Source: Curtobacterium pusillum (lineage in GTDB: Bacteria > Actinomycetota > Actinomycetes > Actinomycetales > Microbacteriaceae). Taken from it: a DNA stretch of 64,000 nt. The translations under genes were made by a program, and so were the position numbers. Shown here piece after piece: positions 17,004 through 24,605 of the stretch (position 1 is its first letter; every line of letters begins with the position of its first letter). The notes below the pieces were generated by a model. The model saw only the letters and a list, made by a program, of their open reading frames with translations, did no database searches and was not told the origin of the DNA. The stretch spans positions 699,652 to 763,651 of the forward strand of contig NZ_VDZH01000002.1 of NCBI RefSeq assembly GCF_007673235.1, in the 5' to 3' direction.

Positions 17004-18320
17004 ATGGCTGCGGCTGACGCGGTGCCGGCGGGCGGCTCGGCTCGGGCTGCCGGTCCGGCGCGGACCGCTGGCGTGCTGCCCGCGACCGGCACGGTCCCGC
17101 CCGGTGGGCAGGGTCCGTTCGGCGCCGATCCCGCACGGAGCGTCCGTGCGTCCATCACCCAGGCGTCGGTCGAGCGCGCCTTCGCGATCCTCATCGCCGT
17201 GGCCGCGCTCGGCTTCGGCGCCACCACGGTGCCGGCCGTGCTCGACCAGCTGCCCTACCTCGACCCGGTGTGGGGGCCGGTCGTGGCCTGCGGGCTCGCG
17301 GCGTCGTTCCTGTTCGTCGGAGCGTCCGTCTTCGCTCGGCGGCTCGCCCAGGTCGCGCAGATCGTCTGCGCGCTGCTGTTCCTCGTCGCGCTCGTGACCT
17401 GGCCGCTGACCGTCCGCGAACCCATCCCGGCGGACCAGGTGCCGTGGCCGTGGTGGCTCTGCACGGTCGGGTCGACCGCTGCCGCGATGGGCTTCGCGCC
17501 GTGGCGCGCGACGGTCTACACCGCGCTCGTACCCGCCGTGTACGTCGTCATCCGGCTCACCCCGGTCGGCGGCGACGCGGGCGTGCGTGCGCTCCTCGAC
17601 GGCGTCTACACGGCGATCCTCAGCGGGGCCGTCCTCGTCATCGCCGTCGTGCTCCGGCGGGCGGCCACCGCGGTCGATGCCGCGCAGGCCACGGCGGTCC
17701 GGCGCTACTCGCACGCGATCCGGGAGCACGCCACCGAGGTCGAGCGGGTGCAGGTCGACGCGATCGTGCACGACAGCGTCCTCACGACGCTGCTCTCGGC
17801 GGCGCGGGCCGAGACCGCCGACGCGGAGATGCTCGCGGCGCGGATGGCCCGGAACGCGATCGACCATCTCGAGGCCGCCGCTTCGGACGGGCCCGGGGAC
17901 GCACCGCCGGTGTCGCTCGTCGACCTGCGCGCCCGGATCACCGATGCCGTCGGTGCGCTGGCCGCTCCGGTCTGCGTTCAGCCGGGCCAGCTCGGCAGCA
18001 TGCGGATCCCCGCGACCGTCGCCGACGCCCTGGCCTCCGCGGCCCTGCAGGCGGCGGTGAACAGCGTGCAACATGCCGGCGGACCGACCGTCGACCGGTG
18101 GATCCGGGTCGAGCAGCGTGGCGCCGGCGTGCACGTCGAGGTCGGTGACGACGGCGCCGGGTTCGACATCGAGGCGATCCCAGCGGAACGGCTCGGCGTC
18201 CGTCGGTCCATCGTCGAACGGGTCGTGGCCGTCGGCGGCTCGGCCGAGATCCTCACCGCCCCCGGCTCGGGTACCAGGGTGCTGCTCGGTTGGGCGCCGC
18301 ACCAGGAGGCCCAGCGATGA
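17004..18320 (+). CDS. membrane sensor histidine kinase
   Basis: A 438-residue kinase. A proline/alanine-rich N-terminal tail (1-50) precedes about five to six hydrophobic segments (about 55-220). A short helical region follows with the predicted phospho-acceptor H256 in VDAIVHDSVLTTLL, an HisKA_3-like setting. The ATPase domain shows an N box (LQAAVNSVQHAGG), a G1 box (VGDDGAGFDIEAIP) and a G2 region (APGSGTRVLLGW). No large extracellular domain is seen, so it probably senses something within or at the membrane. It is flanked by its response regulator (5 bp) and a kinase-like protein whose start overlaps its stop (ATGA). Confidence 0.88.
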   Translation: MAAADAVPAGGSARAAGPARTAGVLPATGTVPPGGQGPFGADPARSVRASITQASVERAFAILIAVAALGFGATTVPAVLDQLPYLDPVWGPVVACGLAASFLFVGASVFARRLAQVAQIVCALLFLVALVTWPLTVREPIPADQVPWPWWLCTVGSTAAAMGFAPWRATVYTALVPAVYVVIRLTPVGGDAGVRALLDGVYTAILSGAVLVIAVVLRRAATAVDAAQATAVRRYSHAIREHATEVERVQVDAIVHDSVLTTLLSAARAETADAEMLAARMARNAIDHLEAAASDGPGDAPPVSLVDLRARITDAVGALAAPVCVQPGQLGSMRIPATVADALASAALQAAVNSVQHAGGPTVDRWIRVEQRGAGVHVEVGDDGAGFDIEAIPAERLGVRRSIVERVVAVGGSAEILTAPGSGTRVLLGWAPHQEAQR

Positions 18321-19366
18321 AGGTGTCGATCCCCGCCGGCGTCGCCATCGGCCTCGCCGCACTGTTCTCCGTTTACCACCTGCTGCTCGCTGCGACGACG
18401 CTGCCCCGCGTGCTCGACGTCGGACCGGTCATCGCCTGCATGGTCCTCTACGCGGCCGCGACGGGCCTCGCGGTGTTCCTGCCGGGGCGGACCCTGCCGG
18501 TCTGGGCGACGTGCTTCTCGCTCGGGACTGCCATCGTGATGCCGATCGTCGCCTCGCCGGTGGTCGAGCTGCGGTCCGGCCCCAACTACACGACGTGGTG
18601 GATCGCCGCCGTGGGCACCCTCATGGTCGTGCTGGTGGTGCGTGGCCGTGGTCCCTTCGCCTGGATCGGTGTCGGGTTCCTGGCCGTGCACACGGTCGCG
18701 TGGGCGGGCCTCGGAGCGCTCGGCTCCCTCGGCGTGCTCGGCAGCGTCTCGTGGGTCGCGATCGCCACCGGCTTCGCCGCGGCCATGAACCGGGCCACCC
18801 GCGTCACCCGTGACTTCGTCCGCGCCGAGCAGGAGACCGTCGACTGGCAGGCGGCGCAGGACGCCCACGTCTTCGAGCGGCAGTTCCGCCTCAGCCAGAC
18901 CACGCGGATGGCGCTGCCGATGCTGCAGCGGATCATCGACACCGGGGGAGACCTCGACGCCGCCGAGCGTGCCGAGTGCCTGCACCTCGAGCAGGCGATC
19001 CGCGACGAGATCCGCGGCCGCTCCCTGCTCTCCGACGACGTCCGCGACGAGGTGATGCGCCTGCGTCGACGGGGTGCGACCGTGCAGCTGCACGACGACG
19101 GCGGCCTCGACGACCTCGAGATCGAGGACCTCCGACGGGTGCACGCCCGGATCGCCGAGGCGCTGCGCCAGGCCCGCGAGGCCGACAACGTCATCGTCCG
19201 CACCGTCTCCGAGGGCTCCGACTCCGCGGTGACGATCGTCGGGCTGCGGCTGGACCTGGCTGCGAGCGAGTCCGCTGCGCTCGGCGCGGGCATGGACGAC
19301 GAGGACGGCGACGAGGACGACTCCGTGGTCCTGTGGCTGGAGATCCCGCGACACGTGGCCGCGTAG
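18317..19366 (+). CDS. membrane protein resembling a degenerate histidine kinase
   Basis: A 349-residue protein of no firmly recognised family. About five to six hydrophobic segments (residues 1-150) are followed by a helical linker (RATRVTRDFVRAEQETVDWQ) and a cytoplasmic part. The latter, with LPMLQRIIDTGG, a stretch rich in Arg/Glu helices and then short strands, looks like the layout of the preceding kinase, but no N, G1 or G2 box and no clear phospho-histidine can be found. It ends in an acidic run (DDEDGDEDD) and a final strand. The 4-bp overlap with the kinase implies co-translation, so it may be a non-catalytic partner or second sensor. The start is the ATG in the ATGA overlap. Confidence 0.65.
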   Translation: MKVSIPAGVAIGLAALFSVYHLLLAATTLPRVLDVGPVIACMVLYAAATGLAVFLPGRTLPVWATCFSLGTAIVMPIVASPVVELRSGPNYTTWWIAAVGTLMVVLVVRGRGPFAWIGVGFLAVHTVAWAGLGALGSLGVLGSVSWVAIATGFAAAMNRATRVTRDFVRAEQETVDWQAAQDAHVFERQFRLSQTTRMALPMLQRIIDTGGDLDAAERAECLHLEQAIRDEIRGRSLLSDDVRDEVMRLRRRGATVQLHDDGGLDDLEIEDLRRVHARIAEALRQAREADNVIVRTVSEGSDSAVTIVGLRLDLAASESAALGAGMDDEDGDEDDSVVLWLEIPRHVAA

Positions 19367-19398
19367 CGGCCGCGTCCGTCACGGCGGCGCGTGGCAGC

Positions 19399-19440
19399 GG
19401 ACTGGAGGCGCGGGGCGGGCCCGCACCGTGCCTCCCGTCC
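19399..19440. repeat. GGACTGGAGGCGCGG palindromic element, 3' of the two-component operon
   Basis: GGACTGGAGGCGCGG (19399-19413) pairs with the arm ending 19440 (CCGCACCGTGCCTCCCGTCC), with a few mismatches, 33 bp after the operon stop. It probably also terminates transcription. Confidence 0.75.
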
Positions 19441-19547
19441 GCCTGATGCGCACGCATCCTGCGACAGGACACGCGTCGTTCCTGTGGTGCGGTGTCGAAA
19501 CGGAGGTGCGACCAGGGCATGGTGCACTCGACGTCCCCGGAAACGGG

Positions 19548-19580
19548 GAACGGGCCGGTCGGAATCCGACCGGCCCGTTC
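19548..19580. terminator. 16-bp perfect hairpin between convergent genes
   Basis: GAACGGGCCGGTCGGA (19548-19563) and its exact complement at 19565-19580. It is the strongest simple hairpin in this gap, able to stop transcription from either side. Confidence 0.65.
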
Positions 19581-19895
19581 ACGACCCGAGTCTGAGCGAC
19601 AACCCGAATATCGCCCTGACTCGTAGCTGGTGGTGGCTTCGTACCCTAGTCGGCCACCGCCTGCGATGTTCTTCGTTGAAGGACACCGAACACGAACTAC
19701 TATGCCCTCCGCCAAGCCCCGTGTCAGTCGTCATTATGGGGGACAAATCCTGCGTTTTCCGACGCCGTGGACCCTCCGTGTCCCCCGAGTGAGGGGAGAC
19801 CGACCGGGAAGTGCACGGTGCAACGCGCGGCCCCGTCCGGACCCCAGGGGTACATGGTCGCCCGTTCCCCCGGCGCCCCGCAAGGCCCCGACGGA
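19581..19895. other. 315-bp gap, lower GC, no supported gene
   Basis: Noticeably richer in A/T than its surroundings. It holds a sigma70-like pair TTGAAG (19676-19681) and TACTAT (19698-19703) with a 16-nt spacer on the plus strand. Downstream, GGGGGACA (19738-19745) can pair with TGTCCCCC (19779-19786). No open frame here has convincing codon use. A small RNA is possible but unproven. Confidence 0.35.
19676..19703 (+). promoter_or_regulatory. sigma70-like promoter with no gene downstream
   Basis: TTGAAG, a 16-nt spacer, then TACTAT. It points into the accE/accD5 antisense direction, with no plus-strand gene for about 2 kb. One of the few places in the window with both hexamers recognisable. 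Confidence 0.35.
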
Positions 19896-20162
19896 TCAGC
19901 GGAGCGAGCGGGGCCAGACGCCGACGCCGTGCTCGAGCGGACGACGGAGCCCCCGCGCGGAGGCCTCCCAGCCGGAGCGCGGCGACACGGTGACCTCGGG
20001 ACGGCCGTTCGCTGCTGCCTCGTCCGCCTGTCGCTGCAGGACGGCGATGACGGCCGCGAGTTCCTCCGGGGAGGGCTCGCCGGACACCACCCGGACGTCG
20101 GCCGCGGCCGAGAGGGCCGCGTCGACGGGCACGGGTGGGACGACTGCTGCGTGGCGGCCCAT
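19896..20162 (-). CDS. accE: acyl-CoA carboxylase epsilon subunit
   Basis: An 88-residue small subunit. The core VRVVSGEPSPEELAAVIAVLQRQ is the epsilon-subunit signature. It is followed by a variable tail with a Trp-containing segment (PRSGWEASARGLRRPLEHG). The epsilon subunit holds the alpha and beta subunits of actinobacterial propionyl/acetyl-CoA carboxylase together and raises activity. It starts at the ATG overlapping the beta-subunit stop by 4 bp, so it is translated from the same message. No further gene follows on this strand before the convergent kinase operon. Confidence 0.9.
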   Translation of the reverse strand: MGRHAAVVPPVPVDAALSAAADVRVVSGEPSPEELAAVIAVLQRQADEAAANGRPEVTVSPRSGWEASARGLRRPLEHGVGVWPRSLR

Positions 20163-21757
20163 CAGAGCGGGATGTTCCCGTGCTTCTTGGGCGGCAGCGT
20201 GGCGCGCTTGCCCCGGAGCGCACGGAGCGCCTTGATGACCGAGACGCGGGTGGCGTGCGGCTGGATGATGCCGTCGAGCTCACCGCGCTCGGCCGCCAGG
20301 TACGGCGACGCCACGTTGTAGGTGTACTCGTTCGCGAGCTTCGCGCGGACGGCCGCGACGTCCTCGCCGGACTCCTCGGCGCGCTTGATCTCGGCGCGGT
20401 ACAGGATGTTGACGGCGCCCTGGCCGCCCATGACGGCGATCTCGGCGGTCGGCCACGCGAGGTTGATGTCGGCCCCGAGCTGCTTCGAACCCATCACGAT
20501 GTACGCGCCGCCGTACGCCTTGCGCGTGATGACGGTGACGAGCGGGACGGTGGCCTCGGCGTAGGCGTACAGGAGCTTCGCGCCGCGGCGGATCACACCG
20601 GTCCACTCCTGGTCGGTGCCGGGCAGGTAGCCGGGCACGTCGACCAGGGTCAGGATCGGGATGCCGAACGCGTCGCAGAACCGCACGAAGCGGGCGGCCT
20701 TCTCGCCGGCGTCGATGTTCAGCGTCCCAGCCATGGCCTGCGGCTGGTTCGCGATGATGCCGACCGTGCGACCCTCGACCCGGCCGAAGCCGATCAGGAT
20801 GTTCGGCGCGAACAGCGGCTGGACCTCGAGGAACTCGCCGTCGTCGACGATGTGCTCGATGATCGTCGTCACGTCGTACGGCTGGTTCGTCGAGTCCGGG
20901 ATGACGACGTCGAGCTCGTGGTCGGCGTCGGTGGTCTCGAGCTCGGGTGCGACGTCGTACGCGGGGGCGTCGGAGAGGTTGTTGTCCGGCAGGAAGCCGA
21001 TGAGCGACCGGGCGTAGTCGAGCGCGTCGGACTCGTCCTCGGCGAGGTAGTGCGCGACGCCGGAGACCGCGTTGTGCGTCTGGGCGCCACCGAGTTCCTC
21101 GAAACCGACGTCCTCGCCGGTGACGGTCTTGATGACGTCGGGGCCGGTGACGAACATGTGGCTGGTCTTGTCGACCATGATCACGAAGTCGGTCAGCGCG
21201 GGGGAGTAGACCGCCCCGCCGGCCGCCGGGCCCATCACGATCGAGATCTGCGGGATGACGCCGGACGCCTGGGTGTTCAGGCGGAAGATCTCGCCGTACT
21301 TGCCGAGGGCGACGACGCCCTCCTGGATCCGGGCGCCGCCGGAGTCGAGGATGCCGATGATCGGCACGCCGGTCTTGAGGGCGTGCTCCATCACCTTGAT
21401 GATCTTCTCGCCCGCGACCTCGCCGAGGGAGCCGCCGAAGACGGTGAAGTCCTGCGCGTACACGGCGACGTTGCGGCCGTGGATGGTGCCGAAGCCGGTG
21501 ACGACCGCGTCGCCGTACGGTCGCTTCGACTCCATGCCGAAGGCGTGGGTGCGGTGTCGGACGAACTCGTCGAGTTCCACGAAGGAGTTCTCGTCGAGCA
21601 GCTGCTCGATGCGTTCACGCGCCGTGGTCTTGCCCTTGGCGTGCTGCTTGGCGATCGCGGCCTCGCCCGCGGCGGTCACTGCTTCGTGGTACCGCTCGCG
21701 GAGGTCGGCGAGCCGGCCGGCCGTCGTCGAGAGATCGGGGGTGTCTCCTGAAGTCAC
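20162..21757 (-). CDS. accD5: acyl-CoA (propionyl-CoA) carboxylase beta subunit
   Basis: A 531-residue carboxyltransferase with two crotonase-fold halves (about 30-265 and 270-520). It moves CO2 from biotin on the alpha subunit to propionyl- or acetyl-CoA. Visible family segments include [15 protein letters not shown] at the start, [11 protein letters not shown] in the N-half (oxyanion glycines), and [17 protein letters not shown] and [21 protein letters not shown] in the C-half. The chain ends with [10 protein letters not shown], the usual C-terminus. The GTG start has a TAGGGT box 6 nt upstream. Divergent birA, whose product attaches the biotin, starts 74 bp away. The substrate choice between acetyl- and propionyl-CoA is from family resemblance. 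Confidence 0.95.
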   Translation of the reverse strand: MTSGDTPDLSTTAGRLADLRERYHEAVTAAGEAAIAKQHAKGKTTARERIEQLLDENSFVELDEFVRHRTHAFGMESKRPYGDAVVTGFGTIHGRNVAVYAQDFTVFGGSLGEVAGEKIIKVMEHALKTGVPIIGILDSGGARIQEGVVALGKYGEIFRLNTQASGVIPQISIVMGPAAGGAVYSPALTDFVIMVDKTSHMFVTGPDVIKTVTGEDVGFEELGGAQTHNAVSGVAHYLAEDESDALDYARSLIGFLPDNNLSDAPAYDVAPELETTDADHELDVVIPDSTNQPYDVTTIIEHIVDDGEFLEVQPLFAPNILIGFGRVEGRTVGIIANQPQAMAGTLNIDAGEKAARFVRFCDAFGIPILTLVDVPGYLPGTDQEWTGVIRRGAKLLYAYAEATVPLVTVITRKAYGGAYIVMGSKQLGADINLAWPTAEIAVMGGQGAVNILYRAEIKRAEESGEDVAAVRAKLANEYTYNVASPYLAAERGELDGIIQPHATRVSVIKALRALRGKRATLPPKKHGNIPL

Positions 21758-21763
21758 CCGCTC

Positions 21764-21769
21764 ACCCTA
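21764..21769 (-). promoter_or_regulatory. -10 box for a leaderless accD5-accE transcript
   Basis: On the minus strand TAGGGT lies 6 nt before the GTG start at 21757. Confidence 0.45.
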
Positions 21770-21818
21770 CCGGCGGTGACCACGGGGTCGGTTGGAGGAC
21801 CCCCACGGTTCCTGCCCG

Positions 21819-21824
21819 TAGATT
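21819..21824 (+). promoter_or_regulatory. -10 box for a leaderless birA transcript
   Basis: TAGATT lies 7 nt before the ATG at 21832. It forms a divergent pair with the accD5 box 50 bp away. Confidence 0.45.
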
Positions 21825-21831
21825 TGCGTGC

Positions 21832-22683
21832 ATGTCCACACCCGCGTCCCCGTCGTCGTCCCTGCGGTTCACGAGCAGTCGCGCAGCCGTGGAGGCCGTG
21901 GGTGCCGTGTTCACGGCACCGGAGACGACCGGGTCGACGAACGCCGACCTGCTCGCCGCCGCGGCCGACCAGCCGCACGGCAGTGTCCTCGCGACCCTGC
22001 ACCAGACCGCGGGACGCGGCCGCCTCGACCGCACGTGGTCGGCGCCGGCGGGCGAGACCCTGGCCGTCAGCGTGCTCGTCCGCGCCGACCTCGTCGAGCG
22101 CGACCGCGGCTGGCTGCCGCTCGTCGCGGGCACCGCGATGCGGGACGCGATCGGACGGGTGCTCGCGTTCCGTGGCCCGTCCGTCTGCGGCGACGGACCG
22201 GCAGCCGACGAGCGCGCGCTGCTGGTGAAGTGGCCGAACGACGTCCAGATCGGTGGACGGAAGGTCTGCGGCATCCTCTGCCAGGTCGCCGCCGACGGCA
22301 GCGTCGTCGTCGGTGCGGGCGTGAACCTCACGATCCCCGCGGACCGGCTCCCGACACCGACGTCCACGTCGCTGGCGGTCGCCGGCGCGCACGGCGACGC
22401 CGCCGACCTGGCCGACGAGGTGCTGGTCGCCTTCCACGGAGCCGTCCTGGAGGCAGTGGCCGCCCTGGTCGCGGGCGGTGACGCCGCCGAGACGGTCCGG
22501 TCCCGCGTCCGGTCGGCCTGCGGCACGATCGGCCAGCATGTCCGCCTCGAGCTCCCGGACGGCACGGCCGAGGAAGCCGAGGCGACCGGCATCGACGACG
22601 ACGGCCGCATCACGATCCGGGATCGACAGGGCATCACCAGGGGCGTCGCAGTGGGGGACGTCACCCACCTGCGGTATGCATGA
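21832..22683 (+). CDS. birA: biotin--[acetyl-CoA-carboxylase] ligase
   Basis: A 283-residue group I biotin protein ligase, without the N-terminal DNA-binding domain of E. coli BirA. ETTGSTNADLL opens the catalytic domain. HQTAGRGRLDRTWSAPAGE is the biotinoyl-AMP loop, LVKWPNDVQIGGRKVCGIL has the catalytic lysine, and the C-terminal SH3-like domain is at about 225-283. It activates biotin with ATP and attaches it to K557 of the alpha subunit encoded in this window. Lacking the HTH, it cannot be the biotin repressor. It overlaps or abuts the PH-domain protein gene that follows. Confidence 0.93.
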   Translation: MSTPASPSSSLRFTSSRAAVEAVGAVFTAPETTGSTNADLLAAAADQPHGSVLATLHQTAGRGRLDRTWSAPAGETLAVSVLVRADLVERDRGWLPLVAGTAMRDAIGRVLAFRGPSVCGDGPAADERALLVKWPNDVQIGGRKVCGILCQVAADGSVVVGAGVNLTIPADRLPTPTSTSLAVAGAHGDAADLADEVLVAFHGAVLEAVAALVAGGDAAETVRSRVRSACGTIGQHVRLELPDGTAEEAEATGIDDDGRITIRDRQGITRGVAVGDVTHLRYA

Positions 22684-22687
22684 CGGC

Positions 22688-23239
22688 ATGACCGACGAGC
22701 CGCCGCCCGAACGCGTGGTCGCGCGCCTGCGGCCGCACGCGCGCCGGCTCGTGCGCCCGGCGGTGTTCGTCGTGCTCGTGACCCTCGCGGGCGGGTTCGG
22801 GTTCGGCGTGTTCCAGGCGCAGCTCGCGTGGCTGAACGCCGTGGTCGCCGCGCTCGTGGTCGTCCTGGTGTTCCTCGGCGGTGCGATGCCGTTGTTCCGG
22901 TGGATGTCCGAGCGCTACGTCGTCACCACCCGGCGGCTCGTCGTCGTGCACGGCCTCGGGACGCGGACGCGCCGGGAGCTCCTGCACTCGCGCGGCTACG
23001 ACGTGACCGTCCGACGGCGCGGGCTCCAAGGGGTGTTCCGGTCGGGCGACGTGATCGTCTTCCCCGGGGACGAGCCCGCCGTGGTGCTCGGGGACGTGCC
23101 GCACGCCGACCTGGTCGTCGCCGTCCTCCACGACATGGTGGAGGCGTACGAGGCGCGGCGACGGCACCGCGAACCCGACTGGGACGAGATCGTCGGGGGC
23201 GGTCCCGAGCGGCCGCAGTGGGGCGACGTCCGGCCCTGA
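22688..23239 (+). CDS. PH-domain (bPH2) membrane protein
   Basis: A 183-residue protein. A short basic N-terminus is followed by two close hydrophobic segments (about 20-70) and a bacterial PH-like domain (about 75-145), beginning SERYVVTTRRLVVVHGLGTRTRRE and holding the repeated strand pattern of bPH2. Such proteins sit at the membrane with the PH domain in the cytoplasm; the ligand is unknown. The gene follows birA in many actinobacteria, including M. tuberculosis. The ATG at 22688 (MTDEPPPERV) was preferred. An in-frame ATG at 22676 would add four residues and overlap birA by 8 bp. Confidence 0.8.
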   Translation: MTDEPPPERVVARLRPHARRLVRPAVFVVLVTLAGGFGFGVFQAQLAWLNAVVAALVVVLVFLGGAMPLFRWMSERYVVTTRRLVVVHGLGTRTRRELLHSRGYDVTVRRRGLQGVFRSGDVIVFPGDEPAVVLGDVPHADLVVAVLHDMVEAYEARRRHREPDWDEIVGGGPERPQWGDVRP

Positions 23240-23285
23240 CCGACACGGTGCCATCGCACTCGGTGGAAGTTCGACGAGAACCCGG

Positions 23286-23291
23286 TAGTTT
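23286..23291 (+). promoter_or_regulatory. -10 box for a leaderless ugd transcript
   Basis: TAGTTT, 6-nt gap (CTTCGG), then GTG at 23298. Confidence 0.45.
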
Positions 23292-23297
23292 CTTCGG

Positions 23298-24605
23298 GTG
23301 CGTATCTCTGTCATCGGCTGCGGTTACCTCGGTGCCGTGCACGCCGCCTCCATGGCCAAGCTCGGACACGACGTCGTCGCGGTCGACGTCGACCCGGTCA
23401 AGATCGAGCGGCTCGCCGCGGGTGAAGCCCCGTTCTTCGAACCCGGGCTCCCCGAGATCCTGACCGAGGCAGTCGAGTCCGGCCGCATCCGCTTCACGAC
23501 CGACATGGCCGAGGTCGCCGGCGCCCGCGTGCACTTCCTCGCCGTCGGCACCCCGCAGGGCCCGACCGGCGCCGCGGACCTCACCTACGTCGACGCCGCC
23601 GTCGCCGCGCTGACGCCGCACCTCGGTGCGGGCGAGTTCGTCATCGGCAAGTCCACCGTCCCGGTCGGCACCGCTGCTCGTCTCGCGGCCGAGGTCGAAG
23701 CAGCCGTCCCCGGCGCCTCGCTCGTCTGGAACCCCGAGTTCCTGCGCGAGGGCTTCGCCGTGCAGGACACCATCTCCCCGGACCGCCTCGTCTACGGCGT
23801 CCCCGCCGGCGAGACCGGTGAGCGCGCGGTCGCCCTCCTCGACGAGGTCTACGCGACGACCCTCGCCGAGGGCACCCCGCGCCTCGTCGTCGACCTGCCC
23901 ACCGCCGAGCTCGTCAAGGTCAGCGCGAACGCGTTCCTCGCGACGAAGATCTCCTTCATCAACGCGATGGCCGAGATCGCCGAGGTCGTCGGCGCCGACG
24001 TGACAGCGCTCGCCGACGCCATCGGCCACGACGCCCGCATCGGCCGCAAGTTCCTCAACGCCGGCCTCGGCTTCGGCGGCGGCTGCCTGCCGAAAGACAT
24101 CCGGGCGTTCCAGGCGCGCGCGAACGAGCTCGGCGTGCCCGACTCGCTCGCGTTCCTCGCCGACGTCGACGCCATCAACCTGCGTCGGCGTGACCACGTG
24201 GTGGAGCTGGCGCAGGAGGTCCTCGGCGGTGCCGTCACGGGCAAGCGGATCGCGGTGCTCGGTCTCGCGTTCAAGCCGAACTCCGACGACGTCCGCGACT
24301 CCCCGGCCCTCGACATCGCGGCACGGCTGCTCGGCCACGGTGCCGCGGTCGCCGCGTACGACCCCGAGGCCGTGGTCACCGCCCGTCGCCTGCACCCGGA
24401 GCTCGAGTACGTCGAGAGCGCCACGGACGCGCTCCGCGACGCCGACCTCGTGCTGGTCCTCACCGAGTGGAACGAGTTCCGCGAGCTGGACCCCACGGTC
24501 GCCGCCTCGCTCGTGTCGAACCCGGTCGTCATCGACGGCCGCAACTGCCTCGACCGCGACGCCTGGACGGCCGCGGGCTTCACCTACCGGGGGATGGGCC
24601 GCTAG
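23298..24605 (+). CDS. ugd: UDP-glucose 6-dehydrogenase
   Basis: A 435-residue NAD-dependent enzyme oxidising UDP-glucose to UDP-glucuronate. The Rossmann start is MRISVIGCGYLGAVHAAS, the substrate segment is VWNPEFLREGFAVQD, and the catalytic cysteine is C263 in GFGGGCLPKDIRAF. The C-terminal domain begins LGLAFKPNSDDVRDSPAL. UDP-glucuronate is a precursor for acidic envelope polysaccharide, so the gene marks the start of the envelope region. The stop codon shares CTAG with the stop of the convergent gene (24602-24605), leaving no intergenic space. Confidence 0.95.
   Translation: MRISVIGCGYLGAVHAASMAKLGHDVVAVDVDPVKIERLAAGEAPFFEPGLPEILTEAVESGRIRFTTDMAEVAGARVHFLAVGTPQGPTGAADLTYVDAAVAALTPHLGAGEFVIGKSTVPVGTAARLAAEVEAAVPGASLVWNPEFLREGFAVQDTISPDRLVYGVPAGETGERAVALLDEVYATTLAEGTPRLVVDLPTAELVKVSANAFLATKISFINAMAEIAEVVGADVTALADAIGHDARIGRKFLNAGLGFGGGCLPKDIRAFQARANELGVPDSLAFLADVDAINLRRRDHVVELAQEVLGGAVTGKRIAVLGLAFKPNSDDVRDSPALDIAARLLGHGAAVAAYDPEAVVTARRLHPELEYVESATDALRDADLVLVLTEWNEFRELDPTVAASLVSNPVVIDGRNCLDRDAWTAAGFTYRGMGR

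Noticed and set aside
19702..20235. Plus-strand frame starting just after the TACTAT box
   Set aside because: It runs antisense through accE, is rich in Pro/Arg and Ser/Arg, and shows none of the third-position bias of real genes here. The promoter-like site was kept, the gene was not.
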